Assembly: GCA_024710405.1 (NCBI GenBank)
Contig: JANJUV010000007.1
Location: 310,001 to 374,000 of the forward strand
DNA length: 64,000 nt
Reading direction: 5' to 3'
Origin: Bacteroidales bacterium
Lineage (GTDB): Bacteria; Bacteroidota; Bacteroidia; Bacteroidales; F082
This document shows, piece after piece, positions 1 to 7,919 of this stretch. The position numbers were made by a program, and so were the translations under genes. The notes beneath the pieces are model-generated. The model ran no database searches, was not told where the DNA came from, and saw only the letters and a program-made list of their open reading frames with translations. Position 1 is the stretch's first letter. Every line of letters starts with the position of its first letter.

Positions 1-91
1 TTGCAATTCTGGCAAGCTCATCAGCACGCTCACACGGTATAGGACCCAAGTGGCATTTGATTATACTGGTTTGCAGTGTTAATCCAAACAT
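1..91 (-). CDS. 5' end of an unidentified gene, cut by the window edge
   Basis: An open minus-strand frame starts with ATG at 91 and runs off the window edge after 30 codons (MFGLTLQTSIIKCHLG and onward), so neither length nor family can be judged. Support for it being real is a -7 promoter element at 106-113 placed so that transcription would begin only a few bases before the ATG. The plus strand of the same stretch offers no comparable frame. I do not recognise the product; the visible part has no signal peptide. Confidence 0.4.
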   Translation of the reverse strand, partial: MFGLTLQTSIIKCHLGPIPCERADELARIA

Positions 92-105
92 AGAAGATCT
101 TTTCA

Positions 106-113
106 CAAAATTA
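106..113 (-). promoter_or_regulatory. Predicted -7 promoter element (TAATTTTG)
   Basis: Minus-strand TAATTTTG matches the Bacteroidota housekeeping consensus TAnnTTTG. The ATG at 91 lies 14 bases beyond the element, so the leader would be very short. No TTG is seen at the usual upstream distance. Confidence 0.4.
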
Positions 114-316
114 CATGCCATTGTTCATCATTTCACTTTTAAAAAAGAAAAAACTCAAATTGGAGCAGCATAATCATTATAAATAAATGCTGCCTTTAGA
201 AAATGAAAGAAAACTCAAGTTAGCTTTCAATCATGATTACACTATTTAAAAGTGAAACTATATCAGTTAGCAATAGTTTAAAAGAATTATTTTTGCGTCA
301 AACTCAACGCTTGGAA

Positions 317-964
317 ATGAATCAGAAAATACTGCCAGTTATTGTACCAATTTTATTGCTTGCTGGTATAACAGGATATTCCCAGCAATTTGTCTCGGTT
401 CGTTTCGTGACTGAACAGATAAAACCTGATGAATACGCAGATGTTATCATTCATACACATATACCTAATCTGGATTGCACCACTGAAAACATCCTTGTTT
501 TTGCTGCCTGCGGCGCAATCTCCCTTGAAGTGTATTATGGTGCATGGATATGGCCAGGTGATTGTTACAGGACAGACACCATTAATGTTGGGCCTTTCTG
601 CGAAGGACTAACTTATTTTTCGATTGATATGTATTTTCCGGATTTTGTAAAAACAGACTCCTACGATACAATCATCTCTGTGGAAACAGTAACCCGGACA
701 CATATTAGTGAAAGCGATGAATTTTTGGTTTATCCCAACCCCTTCAACGAAACAATACATGTAATAAATACTCTTCATACAGAGGAATCAATAGAATTCA
801 CCGTAAGTGACTTGTCAGGAAGGGTAATGGACAGTCGCATACTGAATTTTAACAATGAAATGCATGCTTTTAACTATCCTGAGTTGTCTGAAGGAACATA
901 TGTCTATAGCATTACCAGTCAAGGCCGAAGATTATCTACAGGTTTGCTGGTCAAAACCCGATAG
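317..964 (+). CDS. Secreted protein of unknown function with T9SS type A sorting domain
   Basis: A 215-residue exported protein. I place the start at 317, where MNQKILPVIVPILLLAGI begins a clean signal peptide ending near GYSQQ; an in-frame ATG at 233 would add 28 residues that spoil it. The middle third is Cys-containing and not a family I recognise. The last ~75 residues form a T9SS type A sorting domain: VYPNPFNETIHV, then strands with the GRV turn and a C-terminal STGLLVKTR. The protein should therefore cross the outer membrane through T9SS and be released or attached at the surface. The aminotransferase gene begins 4 bases after its stop, so the two are probably co-transcribed, though no functional link is evident. 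Confidence 0.75.
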   Translation: MNQKILPVIVPILLLAGITGYSQQFVSVRFVTEQIKPDEYADVIIHTHIPNLDCTTENILVFAACGAISLEVYYGAWIWPGDCYRTDTINVGPFCEGLTYFSIDMYFPDFVKTDSYDTIISVETVTRTHISESDEFLVYPNPFNETIHVINTLHTEESIEFTVSDLSGRVMDSRILNFNNEMHAFNYPELSEGTYVYSITSQGRRLSTGLLVKTR

Positions 965-967
965 ATT

Positions 968-2446
968 ATGAGCAATAGCCTTGAGCAATATTTTGAAATA
1001 TACAGAAACAATACGATAGGATATCAGGAGAAATTCAGATCACCTTACGGTTTTCAAACCTTGATTTATGCTGACTGGATCGCTAGTGGTAGACTCTACC
1101 GCCCACTCGAAGACCGCATTATTAATGTATTCGGTCCTTTTATCGGCAACACACACACTGAAACCAGTGAAACAGGCACTCTGATGACAAAAGCCTATCA
1201 CCTGGCTCATAAAATCATCAAAGAACATGTCCATGCCTGTGCTGAGGATGTCATCATAACAGCAGGGTCAGGTATGACGACCGTAATCAACAAGATGCAC
1301 CGGATCATGGGATTAAAAAATTGCGGACAGCTCGCCAGACGTGATTGCCTTCAGAAGAATGAGCGTCCAGTAGTTTTTCTTAGTCATATGGAACACCATT
1401 CTAACCACACTTCATGGTTCGAATCCAATGTAGATGTTGTAGTACTGAAACCTAACAGCGAATTACTGATTGATCTGGAGGAACTTAAAAGACAGTTGGA
1501 GATTTACAAAGATCGTTCATTTAAAATTGGTTCATTTACAGCATGTTCAAATGTAACGGGTATAGAAACCCCCATTCACGACATCGCTAAAATCATGCAC
1601 GAACATGGAGGTGTAATTTTCGTTGATTATGCAGCATCAGCGCCTTATGTCGATATTAACATGCACCCCGAAGATGACGAAATGAAAAAACTGGATGCCA
1701 TATTTTTCAGCCCGCACAAATTTCTGGGGGGGCCGGGAAGTTCGGGTGTTATGATTTTTGACAGATCGCTTTATAACAGCCCCACGCCTGACAATCCAGG
1801 TGGAGGAACGGTTGATTGGACTAACCCCTGGGGCGAATACAAATATATCGATGATATTGAATTGAGAGAAGATGGGGGAACACCCGGCTTTCTTCAGGCT
1901 ATCAGGACAGCCCTGGCCATCGAAGTGAAAAACAAAATGAGCACATCAATGATGCGTTCACGCGAACACGAACTGGTATCAAAAGCATTTGAAGAATTCA
2001 GAAAAATAAAAGGAGTTCATATTCTAGCGGATAATGTGGAAGACCGACTTGGTGCCTTTTCATTCTATCTCGAGCATGTGCATTTTAATCTTGTTGTAAA
2101 ACTTCTTAATGACCGATTTGGCATTCAGGTTCGGGGCGGATGTGCCTGCGCCGGCACCTATGGCCACTATCTGCTCGATGTCAGCTATGATAAGTCAAAA
2201 GCCATCACCGATCTGATCAACCATGGGGATCTGTCCCAAAAACCCGGATGGATCAGGGCATCATTGCATCCGACAATGACCGACAACGAACTAAACATCC
2301 TTTTCGATGCAGTTAGTCAGATCAGCCGGAAACATAAAGAATGGGAAAAAGATTATTTGTACAACAAACACACCAACGAATTCAGGCACTTCAGCGAACC
2401 GGAAGACAAAACTGTTTTGGTAAAACCATGGTTCTTTTTCGATTAG
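968..2446 (+). CDS. Class V PLP-dependent aminotransferase, cysteine desulfurase-like
   Basis: A fold-type I PLP enzyme of 492 residues, longer than typical SufS/CsdA (~405). The PLP lysine is in SPHKFLGGPGSSG, preceded by FVDYAASAP with the cofactor-binding Asp and by a His-rich HMEHHSNHTSW stretch. The region where SufS-type desulfurases carry the catalytic Cys reads RGGCACAGTYG, with two Cys separated by one residue. A cytosolic desulfurase or lyase removing sulfur from cysteine or a related amino acid is the likely reaction, but the family also contains epimerases and lyases, so substrate is open. No SufBCDE or Isc genes are near, which argues against a dedicated Fe-S role. No signal peptide is present. 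Confidence 0.85.
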   Translation: MSNSLEQYFEIYRNNTIGYQEKFRSPYGFQTLIYADWIASGRLYRPLEDRIINVFGPFIGNTHTETSETGTLMTKAYHLAHKIIKEHVHACAEDVIITAGSGMTTVINKMHRIMGLKNCGQLARRDCLQKNERPVVFLSHMEHHSNHTSWFESNVDVVVLKPNSELLIDLEELKRQLEIYKDRSFKIGSFTACSNVTGIETPIHDIAKIMHEHGGVIFVDYAASAPYVDINMHPEDDEMKKLDAIFFSPHKFLGGPGSSGVMIFDRSLYNSPTPDNPGGGTVDWTNPWGEYKYIDDIELREDGGTPGFLQAIRTALAIEVKNKMSTSMMRSREHELVSKAFEEFRKIKGVHILADNVEDRLGAFSFYLEHVHFNLVVKLLNDRFGIQVRGGCACAGTYGHYLLDVSYDKSKAITDLINHGDLSQKPGWIRASLHPTMTDNELNILFDAVSQISRKHKEWEKDYLYNKHTNEFRHFSEPEDKTVLVKPWFFFD

Positions 2447-2477
2447 CACACTAATTGAGATTATTCAACAAAAGATC

Positions 2478-2645
2478 TCAAAATGGAACCTTGTGGGGAT
2501 ATATGAACCTTACAATAAAAAAAATTGCCATAAGCATCACGCCTAAAGCAATAAACGTAAATCCCAGCACTTTTTTCTTCCTAAGGAAAAACCATAACGC
2601 CAGTCCGAAAAACAACAAAGAGAAGATAAATAACTGAATTACCAT
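2478..2645 (-). CDS. Small two-helix membrane protein (55 residues)
   Basis: An ATG at 2645 opens a 55-codon frame ending TGA at 2478-2480. It encodes two hydrophobic segments (about residues 3-21 and 26-47) joined by a basic RKKK turn, with a short tail ending PHKVPF. It starts 12 bases after the stop of the RelA/SpoT gene on the same strand and would be co-transcribed with it. The positive-inside rule puts the loop in the cytoplasm and both termini outside. The alternating hydrophobic composition and the position make it more credible than the overlapping plus-strand frame. Function unknown. Confidence 0.55.
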   Translation of the reverse strand: MVIQLFIFSLLFFGLALWFFLRKKKVLGFTFIALGVMLMAIFFIVRFIYPHKVPF

Positions 2646-2657
2646 ATACTAATTTTC

Positions 2658-4871
2658 TTATTTCAATCTTGAGACTTTCTCTACTCCCTTAACTTTCATT
2701 ATTTTATGAATCAGTTGCTCCAAATGCTCTGTATCTTTAATGTGCAGGGCAATCCTGCCATCGAACCGGCCATCCTTGGTATCAAAAGAAATAGAGCGCA
2801 TATTAACCTTCAGGTCGCTGCTGATTACTTTTGTGATCTCACCAACGAGTCCAATGGTATCAATTCCGGAGATTCTAATCGTGGATTGAAAAACAGGACT
2901 ATCTTTTGAGTCTTTCCACCGCACCCTGATAATCCTGTAACTGAACCGTTCAAGTAACCGGCCGGCATTCGGGCAATTTACCCTATGAATAGTTATGCCA
3001 CTACTCACTGTAACAAAACCAAAAACGGAATCTCCGGGTATAGGATTGCAACAACGTGCCAGATGATAATTTACATTGCTCAGCGAATTATCAATGATCA
3101 TATAATCTTCAGCTTCAGTGCTGAGAGGACTTAATGCATTTTTGTTATCGGAACGAGGGAGTTCTTTCTCTGCTCTGGTAGTAGTTTTCTCCGCTTCGGC
3201 CTGCTGCACCAGGTACTTTTTCAATTCGGAAAGTTCAATTTTTCCTGTGGCTATCTGATGATAGAGATCAACAGCCGTTTCGGTCTTATAGTGTTTCACC
3301 AATAAATTCACAACATCCTCACTAAGTGTAAGTTTCCAATTCTTCAACTTACGAAGCAACATCTCCTTACCCATATCCGACTCCTGCATCTCAACTTCTT
3401 TGATATACTTCCTGATCTTATTTCTTGCTCTGTCGGTAACGACAAAACTAAGCCAGTCGGGTTTCGGCCTTTGCCTTTTACTTGTGACGATTTCTACCTT
3501 ATCTCCATTATTCAGTACATGTCTGATTGGGACAATCTTATTGTTTACTCTGGCACCATTACATGTAGAACCTACCTGTGTATGTACTTCATAAGCAAAA
3601 TCAAGTACGGTTGATCCAACAGGTAATTGTTTCAAATCGCCATTTGGCGTAAAAATGAAAATTTTATCAGATTGATAACGGTTTGCGTTACGATAGGTAT
3701 AATCGAAATTCAGCTGGTCAGGGTTTTCGAGCACATCGCGAACCTGATTGAGCCACTCTTCGGTGTCAAGATGCTTGGCCTTGTTTTTGTAAACCCAATG
3801 AGCAGCCTGCCCCTTTTCGGCAATCTCGTCCATGCGTTCGGTTCTGATCTGGACTTCAACCCATTTATCCATAGGTGCTTTCACTGTGCAGTGCAATGAT
3901 TCATAACCTGATGCTTTTGGTGTTGTGATCCAATCGCGCAGTCGCTTTGGATTAGGCTGATAAATATCACTCACTATTGAATAAGCCCGCCAACAGTCTT
4001 CCTTCTCCTTTTTAGGTAAACTTTTAATAATAATTCTAACAGCAAAAAGATCGTAAACCTGTTCAAATTCAACATTTTGCGCTCTCATTTTGGCCCACAC
4101 GGATGGAATTGACTTGGTTCTCCATTTAACCGCACAATCGAGTCCCTGAGCGATAAGTTCTCTTTGAATTGGTTGTAAAAAGTCCTGTATATAAGCCTCT
4201 TGCTTCTTCTTAGTAGCCTTGATTTTTTCATTAATGGCCTCAAATATTTCAGGGCTTTCAAACTTCATCACCCTTTCTTCAAATTCTGCTTTAATAATGT
4301 AGAGTCCTAATCTGTGTGCAATTGGCACATACAGGTGCTTGACCTCGTATATGAACTGATCAATCTTTTCTTTGCTATGGTCTTCAGGATTACGCAAGTC
4401 ATATAGTCTGTGGGCAATTTTAAGCAGGATAACCCTGATGTCATCAATCAACGACAAGAACAACTTTCGGAAATTATCTGAATGAAATGAGAGTCTTTCG
4501 GTTCTTAATTCTGATACTTTATTAAAGCCATCAACAATACTGCTTACGGTTTTGCCGAAGTGATGTTCAATTTCAGAAAGTGAATAACTTGACTTCAGGT
4601 TGATTCCATGAAGAAGTGAGCATATAACTGTTGAAACACCTAACCCGATTTCATTAACAGCAATATGCGCAATCCTGATCAGATGAAGAATATACGGTTT
4701 TCCGGAAGCCATTCGCTGGCCTGAATAAACCTTGTATGCCCATTCGTAAGCAAGATTGACTCTTTTTATATCATCCTGAGAAGCAAAGCCTTTAATTGCA
4801 TCGATCAGGGCTATATGAGCCTCAGTGATCTGTTGTTTTTCTACTGCATTATATATAGTCTGATCTGGCAT
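2658..4871 (-). CDS. RelA/SpoT family (p)ppGpp synthetase with degenerate hydrolase domain
   Basis: A long RSH protein (737 residues) of the stringent response. Domain order: HD-like domain (~30-200), synthetase (~225-370), TGS (~400-465, DKIFIFTPNGDLKQLPVGS) and ACT (~660-737). The synthetase keeps YDLFAVRII, RLRDW (RxKD-type), GYESLH and EVQIRTERM, so pyrophosphate transfer from ATP to GTP/GDP should work. The hydrolase half looks dead: the family HDxxED motif reads HGINLK at residues 88-93, and the family's LADRLHN ligand motif reads IAHRLYD. I infer a RelA-like, synthesis-only enzyme, with hydrolysis supplied elsewhere. A -7 element lies 6 bases before the ATG, implying an almost leaderless mRNA. 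A small membrane protein follows. Confidence 0.93.
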   Translation of the reverse strand: MPDQTIYNAVEKQQITEAHIALIDAIKGFASQDDIKRVNLAYEWAYKVYSGQRMASGKPYILHLIRIAHIAVNEIGLGVSTVICSLLHGINLKSSYSLSEIEHHFGKTVSSIVDGFNKVSELRTERLSFHSDNFRKLFLSLIDDIRVILLKIAHRLYDLRNPEDHSKEKIDQFIYEVKHLYVPIAHRLGLYIIKAEFEERVMKFESPEIFEAINEKIKATKKKQEAYIQDFLQPIQRELIAQGLDCAVKWRTKSIPSVWAKMRAQNVEFEQVYDLFAVRIIIKSLPKKEKEDCWRAYSIVSDIYQPNPKRLRDWITTPKASGYESLHCTVKAPMDKWVEVQIRTERMDEIAEKGQAAHWVYKNKAKHLDTEEWLNQVRDVLENPDQLNFDYTYRNANRYQSDKIFIFTPNGDLKQLPVGSTVLDFAYEVHTQVGSTCNGARVNNKIVPIRHVLNNGDKVEIVTSKRQRPKPDWLSFVVTDRARNKIRKYIKEVEMQESDMGKEMLLRKLKNWKLTLSEDVVNLLVKHYKTETAVDLYHQIATGKIELSELKKYLVQQAEAEKTTTRAEKELPRSDNKNALSPLSTEAEDYMIIDNSLSNVNYHLARCCNPIPGDSVFGFVTVSSGITIHRVNCPNAGRLLERFSYRIIRVRWKDSKDSPVFQSTIRISGIDTIGLVGEITKVISSDLKVNMRSISFDTKDGRFDGRIALHIKDTEHLEQLIHKIMKVKGVEKVSRLK

Positions 4872-4877
4872 TAACTA

Positions 4878-4885
4878 CAAAATTA
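4878..4885 (-). promoter_or_regulatory. Predicted -7 promoter element for the RelA/SpoT gene
   Basis: Minus-strand TAATTTTG ends 6 bases before the ATG at 4871. If transcription starts the usual ~6-7 bases downstream, the mRNA would begin at or next to the start codon. No TTG is found at the usual upstream distance. Confidence 0.5.
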
Positions 4886-4908
4886 CGCAAGGATGCACAT
4901 AAAAGGAA

Positions 4909-4937
4909 GCGTTTGCACGAAAATATCGTGCAAACGC
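4909..4937 (-). terminator. Strong hairpin between floA and the RelA/SpoT gene
   Basis: A perfect 12-bp stem (GCGTTTGCACGA at 4909-4920 with TCGTGCAAACGC at 4926-4937) closes a 5-base loop. On the minus strand it is followed by the T-rich TTCCTTTTATG, so it probably ends the clpS-nfeD-floA transcript, though the T-run is interrupted. It lies 25 bases beyond the floA stop and just upstream of the relA -7 element. Confidence 0.6.
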
Positions 4938-4962
4938 CCTATTCGGTTATAAATAGATGAAA

Positions 4963-5967
4963 CTACTTACCTATTTCACCTTTATTACCTGGTTTCTGAC
5001 TGCTTCCTGCCGGGTCAGAAATTGACTCACGCATTTTTGTGTCAGCCTGGATATTCTGGAATTTGTAGTAGTCCATAATGCCCAGATTGCCAGACTTGAA
5101 TGCTTCGGCAATCGCTTGCGGTATCATTGCTTCGGCCTGTATTACATTTGCACGGGCTTCCTGTGCTTTGGCACGCATTTCCTGTTCATATGCCACAGCC
5201 ATAGCGCGGCGCTCCTCAGCTTTGGCCTGTGCAATATTTTTGTCGGCATTGGCCTGATCCATCTGAAGCACCGCACCTATATTCTTTCCAATATCGATAT
5301 CAGCAATGTCAATCGATAATATTTCAAACGCTGTACCAGAGTCAAGTCCCTTTTTAAGCACAACTTTCGAAATTGAATCGGGATTCTCAAGTACTGATTT
5401 GTGCGAATCAGCTGAACCAATCGAAGAAACAATACCTTCGCCTACCCTGGCAAGAATGGTTTCTTCTCCGGCACCGCCTACCAATTGACGGATATTGGCT
5501 CTTACGGTAACCCTTGCCAATGCGATTAACTGAATACCGTCTTTTGCTACAGCAGCAACTTTTTTAGTATCAATAACTTTTGGGTTAACTGACATCTGAA
5601 CTGCCTGAAAAACATCACGTCCGGCCAGATCAATGGCAGTTGCAGTTTTAAAGGTTAGATCCATATTGGCTTTATCGGCAGAAATCAGCGCATTAACAAC
5701 CTGCTGCACCTTACCTCCCGCCAGAAAGTGCGCTTCAAGGTCATCACGCTCAAGCACGATGCCTGCTTTTGTAGCAGCAATCATACTGTTAACAATCAAT
5801 GAAGGTGGTACTTTCCTCCAACGCATCAACACTAACTGAAGCAATGACACTTTGACGCCCGAAACCAGAGCTGTGAACCACAACCCAACAGGAATGAAAT
5901 AAAACAGGAACCATATTAAAAATATTGCCCCTAAACCAATTGCGATAATAACATACATGTCTGCCAT
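4963..5967 (-). CDS. floA: Flotillin-like protein FloA
   Basis: A 334-residue membrane scaffold protein. Residues ~5-40 carry hydrophobic segments that insert into the inner membrane ([22 protein letters not shown]). The rest is the SPFH-like body, including the conserved stretch around [20 protein letters not shown], and an Ala/Glu-rich coiled coil ([21 protein letters not shown], roughly 240-290). FloA proteins organise fluid membrane microdomains and assist membrane protein assembly. The gene starts 2 bases after the nfeD stop, the classic nfeD-floA pairing. The length agrees with the family (~330). Confidence 0.93.
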   Translation of the reverse strand: MADMYVIIAIGLGAIFLIWFLFYFIPVGLWFTALVSGVKVSLLQLVLMRWRKVPPSLIVNSMIAATKAGIVLERDDLEAHFLAGGKVQQVVNALISADKANMDLTFKTATAIDLAGRDVFQAVQMSVNPKVIDTKKVAAVAKDGIQLIALARVTVRANIRQLVGGAGEETILARVGEGIVSSIGSADSHKSVLENPDSISKVVLKKGLDSGTAFEILSIDIADIDIGKNIGAVLQMDQANADKNIAQAKAEERRAMAVAYEQEMRAKAQEARANVIQAEAMIPQAIAEAFKSGNLGIMDYYKFQNIQADTKMRESISDPAGSSQKPGNKGEIGK

Positions 5968-5969
5968 GA

Positions 5970-6437
5970 CTAATTGAATTTTGATTTGATAAATATTTTA
6001 TTCTTCTCAACTTTAATAACCTCAATATCTACATCTTCATCGATGAACTCGGATCTGGCATGCACCTCGAAAAACTTGCCGTTGATCAATGCCTTGCCCG
6101 AAGGACTACAGCGTGAGACGGTTTTGCCCGTGTCGCCCACGCGCAGCTCCGCCTCATCTATAATATTTACTCTGCTGTCGATGTTACGCTTTAACATCGC
6201 CTTTTCCCATGTTTTTGAACGCAGCGCATAAATCAATACAACGAAATTCAATAAAAGAGTCGAACTAATGGTTATGTGTCCGGCTGTTAGTCCCATGCGC
6301 GAGTATGAGAGCCAAACTCCGGCAACCATCAGCACAAAGCCAAGAATACCGGCCAGTCCTCCACCGGGAATAACAAGTATCTCAATGACTACCATTAATA
6401 ATCCTATTGCGATAAGCGCGACTATTACTGTCCACAT
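5970..6437 (-). CDS. NfeD family membrane protein
   Basis: A short-form NfeD of 155 residues: three hydrophobic segments in residues ~3-72 ([21 protein letters not shown] is the first) followed by a C-terminal OB-fold domain (~95-150) with the family-like [24 protein letters not shown]. It lacks the N-terminal ClpP-like protease of long NfeD proteins. NfeD proteins partner with flotillins, here the floA gene immediately downstream. It lies 1 base after the clpS stop, so all three form one minus-strand operon. Confidence 0.9.
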   Translation of the reverse strand: MWTVIVALIAIGLLMVVIEILVIPGGGLAGILGFVLMVAGVWLSYSRMGLTAGHITISSTLLLNFVVLIYALRSKTWEKAMLKRNIDSRVNIIDEAELRVGDTGKTVSRCSPSGKALINGKFFEVHARSEFIDEDVDIEVIKVEKNKIFIKSKFN

Positions 6438-6438
6438 A

Positions 6439-6711
6439 CTATTCGATCTTTGCTGTCAATGTTCTGTTTGTAAGCTCGTGATAAACAGGTTTCAATTCAT
6501 TGAAACTACCTGATTTCACAGCACACTTTCCTTTGTAATGAACAATCCATGTGCACGTCTCAGCTTGTTCCGGGCTGTGTTCACATACGTCAATGAGTGT
6601 TTCAATGACAAAATCAAATGTATTGAAATCATCGTTGAACAGGATAAGCTCACGCATCTGCTCTTCGCCTGAATCAGCAAATTGAACCGGTGACTGCTTT
6701 TCACGAACCAT
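6439..6711 (-). CDS. clpS: ATP-dependent Clp protease adaptor ClpS
   Basis: A 90-residue protein with the ClpS core: the strand and loop LILFNDDFNTFDFVIETLIDV, corresponding to the family's LLNDDYTPMDFV motif that forms the N-degron pocket, then CEHSPEQAE and a WIVHYKGKCAVKSG strand. ClpS docks on ClpA/ClpC and delivers N-end-rule substrates to ClpP. It leads the operon with nfeD and floA. No TAnnTTTG element was found in the 100 bases upstream, so its promoter is not assigned. Confidence 0.9.
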   Translation of the reverse strand: MVREKQSPVQFADSGEEQMRELILFNDDFNTFDFVIETLIDVCEHSPEQAETCTWIVHYKGKCAVKSGSFNELKPVYHELTNRTLTAKIE

Positions 6712-6830
6712 TCTTTCAGTTTGATTTTGGTTATAAAAGTATAAAAAAACAGATTATGTCAATTGCTTCTTTCAAAAAATTCAGCTTTATTAACATTACC
6801 TGATTCTGCATGTTCTATGTTAATTCAGTT

Positions 6831-6838
6831 TACTTTTG
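6831..6838 (+). promoter_or_regulatory. Predicted -7 promoter element for the NUDIX gene
   Basis: TACTTTTG matches TAnnTTTG. Transcription would start near 6845, which favours the ATG at 6849 over the in-frame ATG at 6810 as the start codon. Confidence 0.45.
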
Positions 6839-6848
6839 CCGAATGTTC

Positions 6849-7508
6849 ATGAAACAGGAAGACATCACAGCACAATTGTTTGTAAGGCTACAAAACAGGC
6901 TTCAACAGACATTGCCGGGTTTTTCATCGCATCGGAAAATGATTCCGGAAGACAGAATCAACATCAGTCGTGAAGCACAAAAGGGCGAAACTATCCGTTA
7001 TGGTGCGGTTCTGATAGCACTATTTTCCCAAAACAAAAAAATCCATACGGTTCTGATCAAACGAAACACCTACGATGGTGTGCATAGTGGTCAGATTGCT
7101 TTCCCCGGAGGAAGGTTAGAAGAGCATGATGCAGATCTGGTGCAAACAGCCATCCGCGAAGCCGAAGAAGAGGTGAACATATCATCTTCTAAAGTCAGAA
7201 TTCTTGGCACATTAAGTCGCATTTATATACCACCAAGTCGTTTCGAAGTACTTCCGGTGATAGGAATGCTCAGCTCTGAACCTCAACTTAAGCCAGATAT
7301 AAATGAAGTGGAAGAAGTATTTACCTGTAGGCTTTACGACCTGATCAATCCCGCTAACCGATACGTCAAACCTATAAAACTGGCCGATGGTCAGGTTTGG
7401 GATGTGCCATGCATCATCGTCGGCAACCATTTCATATGGGGTGCAACTTCAATGATTATCAGCGAACTGGCTGATGTTCTGACCGAAATATCATTCAATC
7501 AAGAATGA
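6849..7508 (+). CDS. NUDIX hydrolase, CoA pyrophosphatase-like
   Basis: A 219-residue cytosolic NUDIX enzyme. The NUDIX box GGRLEEHDADLVQTAIREAE is of the CoA-diphosphatase kind, with the acidic DADL segment inside it and the preceding HSGQIAFPGG corresponding to the family's H-x-GqvaFPGG. It probably splits CoA or acyl-CoA into 4'-phosphopantetheine and 3',5'-ADP. I chose the start at 6849 because the promoter element at 6831-6838 precludes the ATG at 6810; 6843 is a second possibility. Its 3' end overlaps the convergent OsmC gene by 14 bases, leaving no room for a terminator. Confidence 0.87.
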   Translation: MKQEDITAQLFVRLQNRLQQTLPGFSSHRKMIPEDRINISREAQKGETIRYGAVLIALFSQNKKIHTVLIKRNTYDGVHSGQIAFPGGRLEEHDADLVQTAIREAEEEVNISSSKVRILGTLSRIYIPPSRFEVLPVIGMLSSEPQLKPDINEVEEVFTCRLYDLINPANRYVKPIKLADGQVWDVPCIIVGNHFIWGATSMIISELADVLTEISFNQE

Positions 7509-7911
7509 CAATTTCACTGGTGATTTCTGCACCTTTTTTCAACAATTCACTAACTCCGCAATAACGCTCTTGTGACAGACTGACAGCTTTAGCAAGTTTT
7601 TCCATATCAAGTTCATTGCCCTTGAACTCGTATCGCAAATGTATCTTGTAGTAGTATTTCGGATGTTCTTCCGTAAGTTCACCACTCACCGAAACATTGA
7701 AAAAGGTCGGTTCAACCTTCATCTTTTTTAAAATTGACACTACATCCATCCCTGTGCAACCGCCCAGCGAAGCAAGTGTTAAAGGCTTGGGTCTGGGACC
7801 ACTGTTATTGCCACCAACAGATTCATCTGCATCTAATGGAATTACAAAACCGTTCACTTCGGCATCAAATGCCATATTGCCTTTCCAGGCTACATTTACA
7901 TGATTCTTCAT
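7495..7911 (-). CDS. OsmC family peroxiredoxin-like protein
   Basis: A 138-residue OsmC/Ohr superfamily protein. Both redox-active Cys are present: one in the helix-start motif SLGGCTGMDV and one in ERYCGVSEL, separated by about 60 residues as in the family. Such proteins reduce organic hydroperoxides. This member belongs to the broader OsmC group rather than the Ohr subgroup, so the peroxide substrate is unassigned. The gene is convergent with the NUDIX gene and overlaps its end. It sits directly downstream of the cobalamin operon, but the 7920-8981 gene ends 9 bases before the OsmC start, so read-through from that operon is likely. Confidence 0.88.
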   Translation of the reverse strand: MKNHVNVAWKGNMAFDAEVNGFVIPLDADESVGGNNSGPRPKPLTLASLGGCTGMDVVSILKKMKVEPTFFNVSVSGELTEEHPKYYYKIHLRYEFKGNELDMEKLAKAVSLSQERYCGVSELLKKGAEITSEIVILD

Positions 7912-7919
7912 AAAACTTA

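Noticed and set aside
1424-1440. A tRNA T-loop-like sequence (GGTTCGAATCC)
   Set aside because: It lies inside the aminotransferase gene, in frame as part of its coding sequence, with no acceptor stem or anticodon arm around it.
1724-1740. A run of seven G's that could mark a frameshift
   Set aside because: The reading frame continues unbroken through it with the expected PLP-site residues (KFLGGPGSSG), so no indel is indicated.
2455-2637. A 60-codon plus-strand frame between the aminotransferase and RelA/SpoT genes
   Set aside because: It overlaps the better-supported 55-residue minus-strand membrane protein and reads as basic, low-complexity sequence without a start context.
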